From Archilochus colubris (Eukaryota > Chordata > Aves > Apodiformes > Trochilidae): a stretch of DNA of 64,000 nt. Shown piece by piece: positions 20,740-32,319 of the stretch. The position numbers and the translations under genes are program-made. How positions within the stretch are numbered: position 1 is the stretch's first letter; every line of letters starts with the position of its first letter. A model generated the notes under the pieces. That model was given only the letters and a program-made list of their open reading frames with translations, was not told the origin of the DNA and ran no database searches. The DNA is taken from NCBI GenBank assembly GCA_023079485.1, contig CM041097.1, positions 13,549,561 through 13,613,560 of the forward strand, read 5' to 3'.

Positions 20740-23700
20740 TCAGCCCTAAATGCAAACCCTCACGTAACTGGTAAAGATGACGGAAAAACTGGGGGAACTC
20801 TTACTAATTTTCCAACTCATTTGCGGTCTTTCTTTCATCTGTTCTTTTCCTACTGTCTGTGGCCATTGAGGCTGGGAGGAAACTGGCCAATTCAGTCAGA
20901 AAACTTTGCAGCATAGCAGGGAGTCTTGTTTGTCAACACATGTAATAGCAGCTGTCTCCATCAAAAATGAAGTTAATCAGTGCAGACTAAATAGGCAGTT
21001 ATTTAGATGGCTAACAATGTACTTTGACTACTCAAAGACTATTTTTTGTCTCCTGATAATGGTAAACATCCTTTCAAATATGCTGATTTTGTAGCTTGAA
21101 ATTAAAGAGCAGTGGATTTACTTAATGCATTTTTTTACACAAATATTTCCTCAGTTTACAGGAGGGATACATAATTTCTGTAAATGCCATATCCAGACTC
21201 AGTTTTTCTTCAGCTTGTTTTGTTATATGCTTAATTATTTCAAATTCTTGCTTAAATGTCTTAGCCAGATCAAATTTGAGAGTTACAAGAAACAAGAAGT
21301 AAAAAACTCTGGGAGCATGTTTCTTCACATTAAAAACTGAGATATACTGTGATGGCTTAATATGTTGAAGATGCAGAAAAAATATCTATAAGGATACTGA
21401 ACTCCACACAAATTTGCACCCTCCCTTTGTTCTCCATTAAGAAGCTTGGATTCAGAAGGACAGAACTTTCTCCCTAAAAATTAATTTGATATGTACTTGT
21501 GAACAGGTAGGAACTTTTTAACCTCTGAATTCTACCTCTGTATAAGCTGAACTCTAGAAGAGGAAGCTTTACACCTGGTATCAGTATTGTGATTTGGACA
21601 TTCAGAAATGGGTTTGGTGTCATTTCTTAATTATATATCATAGATATAAATTATAAATCATATTCATAATCTCTATTTGACATCCATAACCAAAAGTCAG
21701 TTCTCTCAAATCATGTTCAGAATGTATAGAAATTATTACTTTTATCATTAATTAACTGGATAATTGAACTACAGCCCAACAGTCATTTGTTGACTTGTTT
21801 TTTTGACATCAATCTTCTTTTGTTTGCTGAGATTTCAGTTACTTTTAATCATACTAATAATAGTTTTGGTAGGATGTCTTCTTGTTTGTACTTCAGAGTT
21901 TAATAAGGGACTTAAGACCCTGTTTGACACTTTTTCCATAAGAAACCAGTAGAGTTTTTAATGGGTCTTCCCTAACATAAGACCATGACCAGTTTTTGCT
22001 GCTGACATATGGTTTTTACTTCTGTCATCAATCTGGGAATGTTGTCTGCAAACAGGAAGACAGCAGTAGAAGCAGCATGGCCCTGTGCAATGACTGAGAG
22101 GAATTTACAGCACTCAGAGCCACAGTCTTAGCACAATCTTGTCACATTATTCCCACTTACACCACTGCTCTGGGGAAAGGAGATGATTTTAAACTGAGAT
22201 GTTAGCAAAAGTTGTCTCTGCTGTTTGGACAGAGGGACAATCTAAAGGTATGTGGCTTAATTGATGAACTCCAGTGATTAACCACAAGTAGTAGAGTGGT
22301 AACTCTGCTTTCCCATTCATCAGTTCTCTGTGGCTGTGTCTCTGCTCCCTAGCAATTGTCCACAAGTTAACTGAACCAGCTGAGACTAAGCTTGTAAAAA
22401 TACAAACCACATAAATTAGTGAACTGCTGTATTGCTAAATTCAAGAAGACCAAGATATTTCAGGTTTAGATGCAGTCCTTTATAAAACTCCAGACTGAAT
22501 CCATTAGGAAGTTACTCATTGTATGAAATATAGTAATTCTGTAGAGAAATTCACAGGTCTTTAAATTGTCATTTTGCTTTCATACGTTTTGTGCAAAAAG
22601 AGTGGAGTGAAAAGCCAAATCCCATTACTATCAGAAGAAGCCTCTAAGCAAAGCAAAATTAACAGGAGAAGCAAGTAGAGAATTACAGACAAAAATAATG
22701 TTCCTGAAGAAACAGATAGTACTATTAAAATTGCTAAGTTGGCAAGACAGCAAATCTAGACTGATTTCCAGCAGAATGGCAACAAAAATGTTCAGATAAA
22801 CTCCTATCTCATAAGCATTAGGCCACATGGGAAGCTTTAAATGCAGTGTAGCATGCTTGCTTAAATGAGTGGTGGAAAAAAAAGTTTCTTTTATTTTTGT
22901 AGAGGAGAATATTATATTTGGTAGAAGAGAATGGCTAAAAGCTATATGCAGAATTTTAACCTAGATTGGTATTCTACTCAGGCAGTAGGCAAAAGGCTTG
23001 TCCCAGCTGATATGTTTTATGATTCCTGTAAGACGGGGAAGGATTCTTCAGTCTTCACTCATTCCTCAGTCAGTCTCTAAAATGCACAGGTAGCTACTCT
23101 CCTTGAAAGAGAAGCAGCATTGAGTTTGATCTGGTAACACCATGACATAATATACTGGGTAGCATGGGAATAGGATATACATAATAAGATCTGTAGAAAG
23201 TCAGTAAAAGACTATTCCATCTTGAAGTTACAATGTTCAAATGAGTGCAGCCCTATCCTTGGGCACTGAGGAGAAACCATAATGAACTTATTGTGCTGAA
23301 AAAGAAAGTCTCAGTGTTTTTTCCTAATAACTACTTTCTTGCTTCTACCCTTTGCTATGATCTGTGTCCATCGGGAGTACAATCTAGCCCTGGCAGCTCT
23401 AAAATTTTTATGTGATATTTAATAAATGGCTCTTGGTTTCATGCTCTTTTCCATAAGATGTCATTTGAATTTTAATGTATTTAGCTTAAAATATAAGGCC
23501 TATCCCTCTGCAGGTATTTTCCCTGTTACAAAAGCTGCAGATATGCCACTCAAAAGCCGTGAAGGATTATACCTGAAGACTACTAAGATACTTAAATATA
23601 TGTTTTAAAACTAGATTGTTTTAAAATTAAATTGGAATAATCATTGCTGATTTCCACACTAGTATTCTTTACTTAAATTTCTTACATAACTGCTATCTGT

Positions 23701-25500
23701 CTACCAGCTTGCCAGGTGTACATACAAAAGCAATATTAGAATGATAAGTTAGAAAATGCTTCCTGTTCTGAGTTTTTGCTTTTGCAGTGTGAATCCTTAG
23801 GCATTAGCTGAAATGGTTGTTTTATATACAGTGTTAAATGTTCAGAACCAGTCAAAAATATTTGGTTTTAGTATGACCTTTGACTGAGTGTCATGGCCAC
23901 AGAATAAAAGGACTGATCTGGGCCCAGGTTTAAATAAATTGTAAAAATTTATCTACAGAAATAATTAAAAAAACTAGTTATTGGCAAGTTAACTACCTCA
24001 AGAAACTTTAAATAGGCAAATACCAGTTATGTTTCAATCCTGTCTCCTTTCCAAATAATATGCTTATCACAGACATTTTTACCAGAATAGTATCATAAGC
24101 ATGGAAAGTGCCACTGATTGTGTGTTACTAAACTCAGAGCAGCTGTCATTGGCAGATTAACTGAGGTTAATATTCAAAGGTTGTAGACAATATGAAATAC
24201 AGGGAAAAGGACATAAAAAATCACAGTTGAGACATCAAATTAAGCAGTGCAGGAGAAACTACCAATCTGATGAAAAAATTAAAGATTTAGAGTATGTTCA
24301 AATATTTGTACCTCATCTTTAGAAAAATAACCCAATGAAAAAGATATATGACTGGAGTCTTAGTGTTAAACTTAACCTGAATTGTCAGGTTAAATTAATG
24401 TTTACATTTTTAAGATGTTTTGTACTTAGGGTTACATGTAGACACCTTTTAAAGTATATATTGCAACTCACTTCAGAAAATTCCCTTTCTCTGAAGGACC
24501 TCCTGTGGTCACCCATGACTTAGAAAAACCTGAAGAATTCAATATGAAAAGGAGATTTGCAACATCTTGACCAACAGCAAGCATGTTGCATGCAGTATCT
24601 CTTGTAACCATGTGGACATAGCAACTCAAATGCAATGGGGTTTTGATTCTGGTCAATACTCTGTTTCTGTAATAAAACATGAACAGTAGTACATGAAAGA
24701 AGTGTTATCATGGTGAAGTAGTCCATTTATAAACAACCATACAATAGGGTGAATGGTGCATTTTTGCTTCACAACATAGAGTTTATCTGCTTTTCATTTT
24801 AATATTCAGTAGGATGCAATGTGGGTCTGCCAGACTCTTTTAAGAATTCACTTGCATCAGGGTTTCCCCTCTTTGCATGCATTTCAGAACACACTGTTTG
24901 CTCAGAGGTTATGCTCTAACAAAAAAACTGGGATAGGGACAAAGTAGCACCCAGTAATTAAAGGTATCATGCTGTTCCCCCTCCCTCCTCTTCTAGGAGC
25001 TGATAACCTTTGGGAGCTGGCAGGTTTCAAGTTCAACTCACTCCTCCTGGCATAGGTTACTGGTCACTCCGTGGAGTTTCACTAGCATAAAACCAGAGAA
25101 AAAAACCTGTGGAACAAGCCTCTCATGATACAGTACTGGGTTAAATGTATTACTTTTATCTGGTGCATTCATGTGCTTGGTGATGTTTCATGACTGCCAT
25201 GTAAATGTTGGGTTGAAAGAAACAACTCTGAGCCCTCACAGTATTTACACGTGGAAGGTCCAGTAATGCATTTGTACCCCAGAGACATTGGTGGAGTTAG
25301 AGCTGCACAGGAGTGGAGAAGTAGTGGGGATTCTGTTCATTTTTCATATGTGTTTATCTGTAAATGGTGGCACCCATGTTTGTTGAATTACTTAAACATC
25401 ACTGGTATTTTGCAACAAACCTTTAGTCAATATTTAGGAATATTAATCTTAGCTTTATTTGTTCCCCAGTAATCTGTCTGTTTATTATTTCTTTTTCTTG
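20740..25500. other. AT-rich stretch with no recognised gene or repeat
   Basis: Short open frames occur on both strands (for example 21122-21340, 22189-22410, 24468-24726) but none shows a known domain or paired splice sites. The stretch probably is intergenic or intronic DNA. Confidence 0.45.
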
Positions 25501-25504
25501 GTAG

Positions 25505-25585
25505 AAAAAGGACTATAGGACTTTTATGTATTTAAGAAAGAAGACAAGCAAATTGGAAAGTATCCTGCTGGCACACCAACACTTG
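25505..25585 (+). other. Candidate internal exon (weak)
   Basis: A strong acceptor (ttatttctttttcttggtag) ends at 25504. It is followed by an open frame KKDYRTFMYLRKKTSKLE and onward, which reaches a donor-like site (acttg then gtaaag) at 25586. The frame also stays open to 25765. The peptide is basic and not recognised. No neighbouring exon is known, so chance is a real possibility. Confidence 0.2.
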
Positions 25586-25769
25586 GTAAAGGATTCTGAC
25601 AGTACATCCTTAGACATCTATATTTATTTCAATGCTACAAACTGGCTAAGATATTTTACTCTATGCAAATACTGGCAAGAGATCAATATAAACAAAATTA
25701 TTCCAGAGGAGCAGCTCCATCTTATTGTTATGGCCATTTCTCATGCAGCTGCCTGTTTTAGATATTGAA

Positions 25770-27025
25770 CAATTGCTGGTAATCCTGACTTGAAAGTATC
25801 AGTTGCTTTTCTAGGAAGAATCTCACAAGTGATGAGTTGGTGACAGTGGAAAATTGTATACTATGATGATATAAACTATATAAAAAATAATGGGTTTGAA
25901 GGTAAATCTTTTATTCGTAACCATCATTTTCATACTACTGCATCTGTATTTATCAGCCTTCATAGCATTTCAGTTCTCACATTCATTCTTTTGGCACTAC
26001 AGCTCCTAGCAATTTAGCCTATGAGACAGATCAAGATCTCTATCCAAATATGCATTTTCTAGAACATAAGATAAAACCAGATGGAAAATTAATTACAAGA
26101 GTAGACTAGTTGCAATCCATATTAATAACCTGTGAAAGTGGACCCACTCTTTGAAATGTAGTCTACATGTAGCCCTTTTATGTAGTACCTGAAGGTTCAT
26201 TTTATTTATCATTACTGATTCTGAATTAAATAAATAAGAAGATAGTATTTACAATAAAAAAGCCACAGCTGGACCTGTGATATTTACACACTGTGGCTTC
26301 AGCGTAGTTAATATGGTGTCTTTTTTTTTTTCTATGTTAACCTTAATTTTGAAAAAATTCAAAATTTCATTATCTGTTGAATTGGCAATAAGGAACAACA
26401 CAAAGAACTTGAAAGAGAGTAAGTCTTTTTTTTTTTTTTTGTATCTCTAGAGAGACTTAAAATTACACAATGTAAGAAAATAAGAAAACCTGTTCCATAA
26501 AAACACAGGATGCAATTCAAAGAACTACTCCCAACCTATAAATTAAAGTCTGAAAAGAAAAAAGATGCTATGTTCTTGGATGCCTTAACTGGCAAGTCTG
26601 CAGACAGATAATGTGACATATTCCCACCTAACCACTCAGCTACAATTGCAGATAGCAGCATCAATTGCATGACCTGCAGAAGGCACTAAAATTAGCAAGC
26701 CTCACTGGACCCTCCATTGAGATGACACTCCAACTATCTACACCATGCAGGTTTTTTTCCTCTGGAATAATTCTTTGAAACCTTATCTACATATCTACTT
26801 ATATTGTAATAGTAGTCATAGCATAGGAGCAGTATTTTAGAGGGTTTTTTTAGACATCACCCCAAAATTCCAAGTATAGCAACCTATATGAAGGAAGATC
26901 AACAATAGAAACTTAAGCCCCCCTGCTTTGGCATTAAGATTACTTAATGTCACAAGTATATTTTTCTTTGGTATTATGTAATGGTAATTAATAAAATACT
27001 GTTTTAATTGTTCTGCTTCATTCTG
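25770..27025. other. Unassigned AT-rich stretch
   Basis: No gene is seen. T runs lie at about 26321-26331 and 26426-26440. Confidence 0.45.
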
Positions 27026-27049
27026 TTAGGAACCTTGTGGATGGAACAC

Positions 27050-27366
27050 TGTAAAAGTGATTCACTCTCCCCAGTGACTAGAGATAGGTCAAGAGATAAT
27101 GGGTTCAAGCTGCACCAGGGGAGGTTCAGATTAGATACTAGGCAAAATTTCTTCACTGAAAGAGTGATGAAGCATTGGGACTGGTTCCTCAGGGAGACAG
27201 GGAGGTGGTGGTGGAGTCACCATCCCTGGAGGTATTCAAAGAATAGGTAGATGTGGTGCTTTGGGAGATGATTTAGTGGTTAAGGTGGTGCAGGACTGAT
27301 GGTTGGACTCTTTGATCTTGAAGGTCCTTTCCAACCATGATGATTCTGTTATTCTACAATACTATG
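27050..27366 (+). mobile_element. CR1 LINE, 3' portion, sense
   Basis: The segment shows the order of motifs typical of avian CR1 3' regions: gataatgggttcaagctgc, then a ttcagattagatactagg block, then ttcactgaaagagtgatga, then ccctggaggtattcaaa, and finally ggttggactctttgatcttg with ttccaaccatgatgattctg. It ends in the short gattct repeats. The open frame at 27008-27250 lies in this repeat and is not a host gene. The copy is 5' truncated. Confidence 0.92.
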
Positions 27367-27652
27367 AAAAGAGCCTTTATGCAAGTAAGAATGTGGTTGC
27401 AGCAGTTATGTTTAAAAACTGTGTTGTCCATAAGTATTTTTGTATTGCTTTTTGAGCAGGTGCACATGAAAGATTCACTCAGATTGTTCATTAACTCTAA
27501 AACAGGAACATCTTAATCTTACATGTCATTCATTTACTGTGTGAATTCATTTCTTACCTGGATTATAGTGCCCCAGTTCAGCAAAATCTCAGGCAGAGGA
27601 ATAACATCACTGCATTGCAACTTCTACTCAGTCCGTGATTAAACTGAAATAT

Positions 27653-27755
27653 CACAGAATCACAGAATAGTAGGGCATTGGAAGGGATCTCTGAGGATCC
27701 TCTAGTCCAACCCCCCTGCTAGAGCAGGATCCCCTAGAGCCAGCTTGAGAGGAAC
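27653..27755 (-). mobile_element. CR1 LINE, 3' end fragment, antisense
   Basis: The plus strand opens with tcacagaatcacagaat and continues through ggaagggatctctgagg and tctagtccaaccccc to gagcaggatcccctagagc, the reverse complement of a CR1 3' end of the type common in neoavian genomes. It is well preserved, so it is younger than the other CR1 pieces here. Confidence 0.9.
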
Positions 27756-27759
27756 ACAT

Positions 27760-28430
27760 AAATGCATAACTATATTTGTTTACTTATAAGTATAAATACA
27801 GCGAAATAAATATATTAATAAATATATGTATAACTGCAGAATCAGAATAAAATCCTAACCCAGATGAAGCCAATGGCAAAATTCCCACAGGCTGCAAGGA
27901 TGCCAGCATTTAATCACCCAATGTTCATATTCAAACACATGCATTTAACAGCCTTTCTTAAATTACTGTTTCAAATTCCATTCTTTTAAATTAGTGAAGC
28001 TAACATTATTCTTAAATAGCTGTACATATGAAAAATATACAAAGTACATACTTTAATATTTTTATGAGGTGGTCACATTTTTATTTACGTGTTCTACATA
28101 AAAACATCCCTTAGTTCTATGTATGGCAACCCAGTCCATTTACAAAGTGAAAGGAGTAAAAGAACACATACTAGACAAGTGCTAAAGATACAAGTAACTA
28201 TACCTGCAATACAGAAAAACAGAAATAGTAAGGGAGAGGGCAAAGTAGGATTCAGGTTAAGGGTGTGACGTGGGAGAAGATATGAAGGAAGGAAATACAT
28301 TCTGGATAAAAGAAAAAAAAGATCATCTTAAATCAAAAGAAAGGTCAATTGATACTGGCCACAGAGAAAAAAAATTACTCACCATCTACATTTTTATATT
28401 TTTGATATAAAATAAGAGGGAAGAACGGAG
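27760..28430. other. Unassigned stretch between CR1 fragments
   Basis: AT-rich DNA with no recognised gene. It includes an ataaatatat-type run near 27790-27830. Confidence 0.45.
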
Positions 28431-28436
28431 CTCAGT

Positions 28437-28705
28437 GTGATAAATATTAATGAAGCTTTGGGAATATCTAGCAGCAGAATTAATAAAGAGCAGGTAAAAG
28501 AATATTTATATAATTTAAATATTTATGATTCAGAAGGTCCAAATTGTATGCAACCAAAGCATCTTAAAGAATTGGCTGAGAAGGATTTGAAAGACATCTT
28601 TGAGACCTCATGGAAAAAAAAAGGTTAGGTACCAAAGGATTGGAGAGGGATGAATCTTAAGAAGCAGAAAAAGGTAAAAACAGGGAGAATTTCAAGCAAG
28701 TTCCC
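28437..28705 (+). mobile_element. CR1 LINE fragment, reverse transcriptase region
   Basis: The translated plus strand gives NKEQVKEYLYNLNIYDSEGP, a P-K-HLKELAE segment, and after one stop codon a VPKDW motif. In CR1 ORF2 these correspond to the start of the reverse transcriptase domain (V-EYL-L..KS-GPDG-HPR-L-ELA ... GEVPDDW). The frame is interrupted by a stop at 28627-28629 and degrades soon after, so it is a dead, ancient copy. Confidence 0.8.
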
Positions 28706-28719
28706 ACTATTCCCTACCA

Positions 28720-30920
28720 CAAAAAATAACACAGCAAATAAATAACTAGTAGTGTATCATTTAATGCACAGCAACATCCGGATACTCTTCGGAGGCTTTA
28801 AGCTTTGCATCTGCCTGCCACTCTGTTTGGTTCATGTCATTCAGTCTTAATCATCCCTGAATAAAGTAAAAGCTAATGAATTTTAAAAACTCAACCCAGA
28901 GAATTTGGAAATAGATAACACAATGAAAAAAAAATACTTAGCTATAAATCTATATAGAAAATGGAAAATTGTAGAAAAATATTATAAAAGGAAATGAGAG
29001 CTACAAATAAAATTAGTTCGAACTACATATTTGTTTTAAACTACAAAAGTTCTTGAATGCTTAATTTCAGTCTCAGCATAAATGGAAATCACAGAATGCT
29101 TCTTGTGGACAGCAATACAAGATATTATGTGAGTCTGAGTTAGTAACTGTCCATTTGAATTGCATAATTGTGTGCCAAGATCATTTTTTCACTCAGAGCT
29201 TAGTTAGTAAGATTAGTTAGTTCAAGATATATTATTGCACAGGATAATATTCTGGCATGCAAAGATTATTCCTACCTTGGGGGCTTGCCACCACTACCTC
29301 CTGTTCATCCCATTCACAAACCATTCACATCCTATATTGGAAACCATGAGGTGTCTGATTCATTGCTATTGGAAGTCATTCCATTGATGACCAGAATCAG
29401 GCTTCCAATTTCCAACTAAAAGTATGCACTGCCAATGTGAAACTGACCATTATCAGCAATACTTTTATTTAAATAGCTTCACTATATGTCTGGTGTTTAC
29501 CTTTTCAGTGTTTGCAGACATTAATCAGGATCTTTATCAGCCTTTGGTTTGCTGGCTAAAAAAGTCATTCTTTGAATTTATTCTAATCATATATGTAAGG
29601 ATGATGTAAGTATGTAACAGGATGTAAGAACAGGATGTAAGTAATCCTGTTCTTTCACATCACTGTCTAAATGTAGTACTATTTCCCATGCCTTTCTGAT
29701 ACTGTCTAAGATGATTTTTCCTTTCTCACTGCCATTTTGCATCAGCTGCTTTATCTGAGAAAAAATAGCAGTTCTCACCAGTGGATATATTTTACTTTTT
29801 CTTCTGCATTTTGATGAAACTTACAGTACTATGTTCTCAATTTTAGACACAACTATATGCTGCATTTACCCACTGTCTGTTTGTTGTTAAAATTTTCATG
29901 AGGAATTTTAGCATGCAGAAGCAGTACTTCTGCTCTTTGGCTACATTAACACAATGGCTCTTTTGGAGCCATTACAGTTGATCGTGCCAATGATCCAGGC
30001 ATTATATACTTCTATAAGGTCTGATGCACTTGCAAACAAAAGGTTTTTTTTCTTTTCATTTCTGTTTCTCAAGAGACATTCTTGCTCCCCTTGACCCACT
30101 CAGGATCATTTAGACCTCTTTAGTCTCATTTTTAATCATGCCTGAGAAAAGCACGGTTTTAAGTATTTTTCTCTATTTCATATAACATGTTGCCACTCCT
30201 CTCTGATTTTCACCATTCCTAAATAAGTCTGAATTCTAAATAAAGTCCATGTTAACGTTCACCTATGCTCCTGACCTATCCTGGTACCTACCAGACCTAC
30301 ATGGTCTCTGGAACAGAGAAACCCCTGGAGACTGCATATGTTTAAAAATGCAATTTATTTAAGGTTTTGTTTGGGAATTTGTTTGTCCTGTCTAATGGTA
30401 ATTTTCAGGCCATTCTCTAAGATTGGGAAAAGCCAAGAAGGGGGTGGGATACAAGAGGAATGGTGCCATCATACAGATTGCCATTCTTGGCCACTACTAA
30501 CCTTTTCTGCAAGCTACAAGATGTGTCTGAAGATCTCAGAGAAAAGGCCGTGGTAGAATCAGTGAAAAGGAATCCCTGTAATGAGTGGAAAGATTCAGTT
30601 AGTTGGAGTGTTAGCTCCACAATGCCATCTGGGGCAAGTTTTATTCCACATGATATGGAGCTTCAGTGGTAACTCAGGCAGCTTCACACTCTCACTTTAT
30701 CCTGGATTTAGTGCAGATGCAGCCAGTCTGATTCAGAAGCCATTAACTCTGGTCACTATGTGCACAAGCTGGTTACTTGGCTCAGGTACATGTTGCACAC
30801 ACACTAAAGACAGTGTTAATGTAACCAAGGACATTGGCCAGCAAAAGGAAGACAGTGAAGTTTAATAAAAACAAGACAAAGGATATAGAGGAATTCAGGT
30901 AGGCTTTCATCATATACATA
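28720..30920. other. Unassigned AT-rich stretch
   Basis: No gene is recognised. Overlapping open frames at 30338-30865 (plus) and 30417-30620 (minus) have no known family. The stretch contains the 29616-29654 repeat and hairpin. Confidence 0.4.
29616..29654. repeat. 13-bp tandem duplication joined to an 11-bp hairpin
   Basis: The unit aacaggatgtaag occurs twice without a gap (29616-29628, 29629-29641). The arm aagaacaggat (29626-29636) pairs perfectly with atcctgttctt (29644-29654) across a 7-nt loop. This is likely a small local rearrangement. Confidence 0.85.
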
Positions 30921-30925
30921 ACCTA

Positions 30926-31080
30926 AAAAAAAACCCCAACAATAAAAAAACACAAAAAACCAAAACAAAAAACCCCCCCCACACACAAAAAAAACCAAAA
31001 CCAAAAAACAAAACCACAAAAAAAAAAACCTAAACAAAACCAACCAACCCCCCAGCCCAAAAAAAAATCCAAACAAAATG
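30926..31080. repeat. Long A/C-only tract
   Basis: About 155 bases of the plus strand are almost entirely A and C, with runs of C9, aaaacc and caaaac units. The minus strand is correspondingly G/T only, which explains the open frame there (Phe, Gly, Val, Trp rich). It is low-complexity sequence, not coding. Confidence 0.9.
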
Positions 31081-31299
31081 ATACCAAACTAAATGCTGGA
31101 TCTATGAATATACAGGTAGTTAATCTTCAATGAAATATCTGAAGATGATTAGTTAGAATGTCATAGAAGAGACCCATAAAAATCCCTGCTGTAAGCTGCT
31201 TGAAAGAGAAAATGTGAAATAACAAAAGAGCTTTAACATCCTTGCAACTCACAGTTCATAGACTCCTCACCAAAGAGGGAAGGCTTTGTTTGGAACATG

Positions 31300-31480
31300 C
31301 CTGTGCCAAAGACCTCCTGTGTGACCACAGGAGTGTATCTTACTTTCCCTGTACCTTTGTTACTTACCTATAAAATGTGTAATATATTCTTCCTTTCTCC
31401 ATCCTTTATCTCATCTGTTTAGATGTTAGTTTCTTTAAAGAAAAAAATTGCTTCTCACAGCAAGGGAGAAAGAGTGCAGG
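31300..31480 (+). mobile_element. MIR-like ancient SINE remnant
   Basis: The order ctgtgtgacc, then ctta-ctttccctgtacctttgt, then ctataaaatgtgtaata follows the MIR core (CTGTGTGACCTTGGGCAAGT, CTTAACCTCTCTGTGCCTCAGTTT, CTGTAAAATGGGGATAATA). It is followed by an atctgtttagatgttagttt block of the kind found in 3' ends of amniote SINEs. The copy is highly diverged, as expected for an insertion older than birds. Confidence 0.55.
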
Positions 31481-31489
31481 CTCAGTAAT

Positions 31490-31925
31490 AATAACACTGA
31501 GACCTAGACATTGTCTGACAAAGGAAGATGATTTCCTCTTTGTCTCCTTGCTCATAAACCAGGGCTATCAGGATGTGCAGTTCTTATGAGTCAATGGGCA
31601 TATAATGGGATGCTACATAGCTGGGTAACCACAGGGGCATTCCGTAGCCTTTACCAGGGGATATAAACTGTATTTGAATTATTAGCAACTGACATTCAGG
31701 GTCTTCAACAATACAGGTAATTTGGGCTTGTGTAAGGAAGTAGGAAGTACTTATTAAATAGAAAAGTTGTGCAGAGTACTGACCAGAAAAGAATATATAA
31801 GGGCTATTGTCAATAAGTACTTGAAGTCATCATCCCAGTGAATTGAAAAAAAAAAAAGCCTCACACTTGCTGAAATGCATCAATAGAATGAGGAAAAGGA
31901 AGAGATAGAGAATACTAATGAAAAG
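31490..31925. other. Unassigned stretch
   Basis: No gene or recognised repeat, apart from an A12 run near 31846. Confidence 0.4.
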
Positions 31926-31929
31926 ATGT

Positions 31930-32310
31930 AATATATAAAATCAAGTTCCATCTGCAGTATTGCAGTCAGCTCTGATTACCTTATCAAATATGGGATGCTA
32001 TCAGTCCTACAGGTCTGCTGTACAGGAAGTCAGGGTGGTTCCAGCACATGAGAGTCTTTGATACAAAGCAATTATGAGGAGTTAGGCTTGTTTTCTCTGA
32101 GAGATTTCAAGGACACTCTAAAATAATAGAACTCAAGGTGAAAGAAAAGTGTTGAAGTTACCTTTGTACTTAACTAGAGAGAACTAGACACCTCTGAGAA
32201 GTACATAGGTAAAGATCACAGTCTAAGAGAAGGATTGAAGGGGGAAAAACTTACTCAGGAGAGCAACTTAGTGATTTCCACAGGTCTCTCTCTCTTTTGG
32301 GGATCCAGAT
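31930..32310 (+). mobile_element. Ancient CR1 LINE fragment, sense (tentative)
   Basis: Segments such as gcagtattgcagtcagctct, ctgtacaggaag and tatgaggagttaggcttgtt follow the order of the CR1 region that reads '...TGTCCAGTTCTGGGC..., GTACAGGAAG..., TATGAGGAGAGGCTG...GGGCTTGTTCAGCCTGGAG'. The copy is strongly diverged and gapped, so the call is moderate. Confidence 0.45.
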
Positions 32311-32319
32311 TATTGTTTG

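Noticed and set aside
27008..27250. 80-codon open plus frame
   Set aside because: It largely overlaps the CR1 3' region and is not a host protein.
30816..31076. Open minus frame rich in Phe, Gly, Val and Trp
   Set aside because: It is the translation of the G/T-only complement of an A/C tract, a composition artefact.
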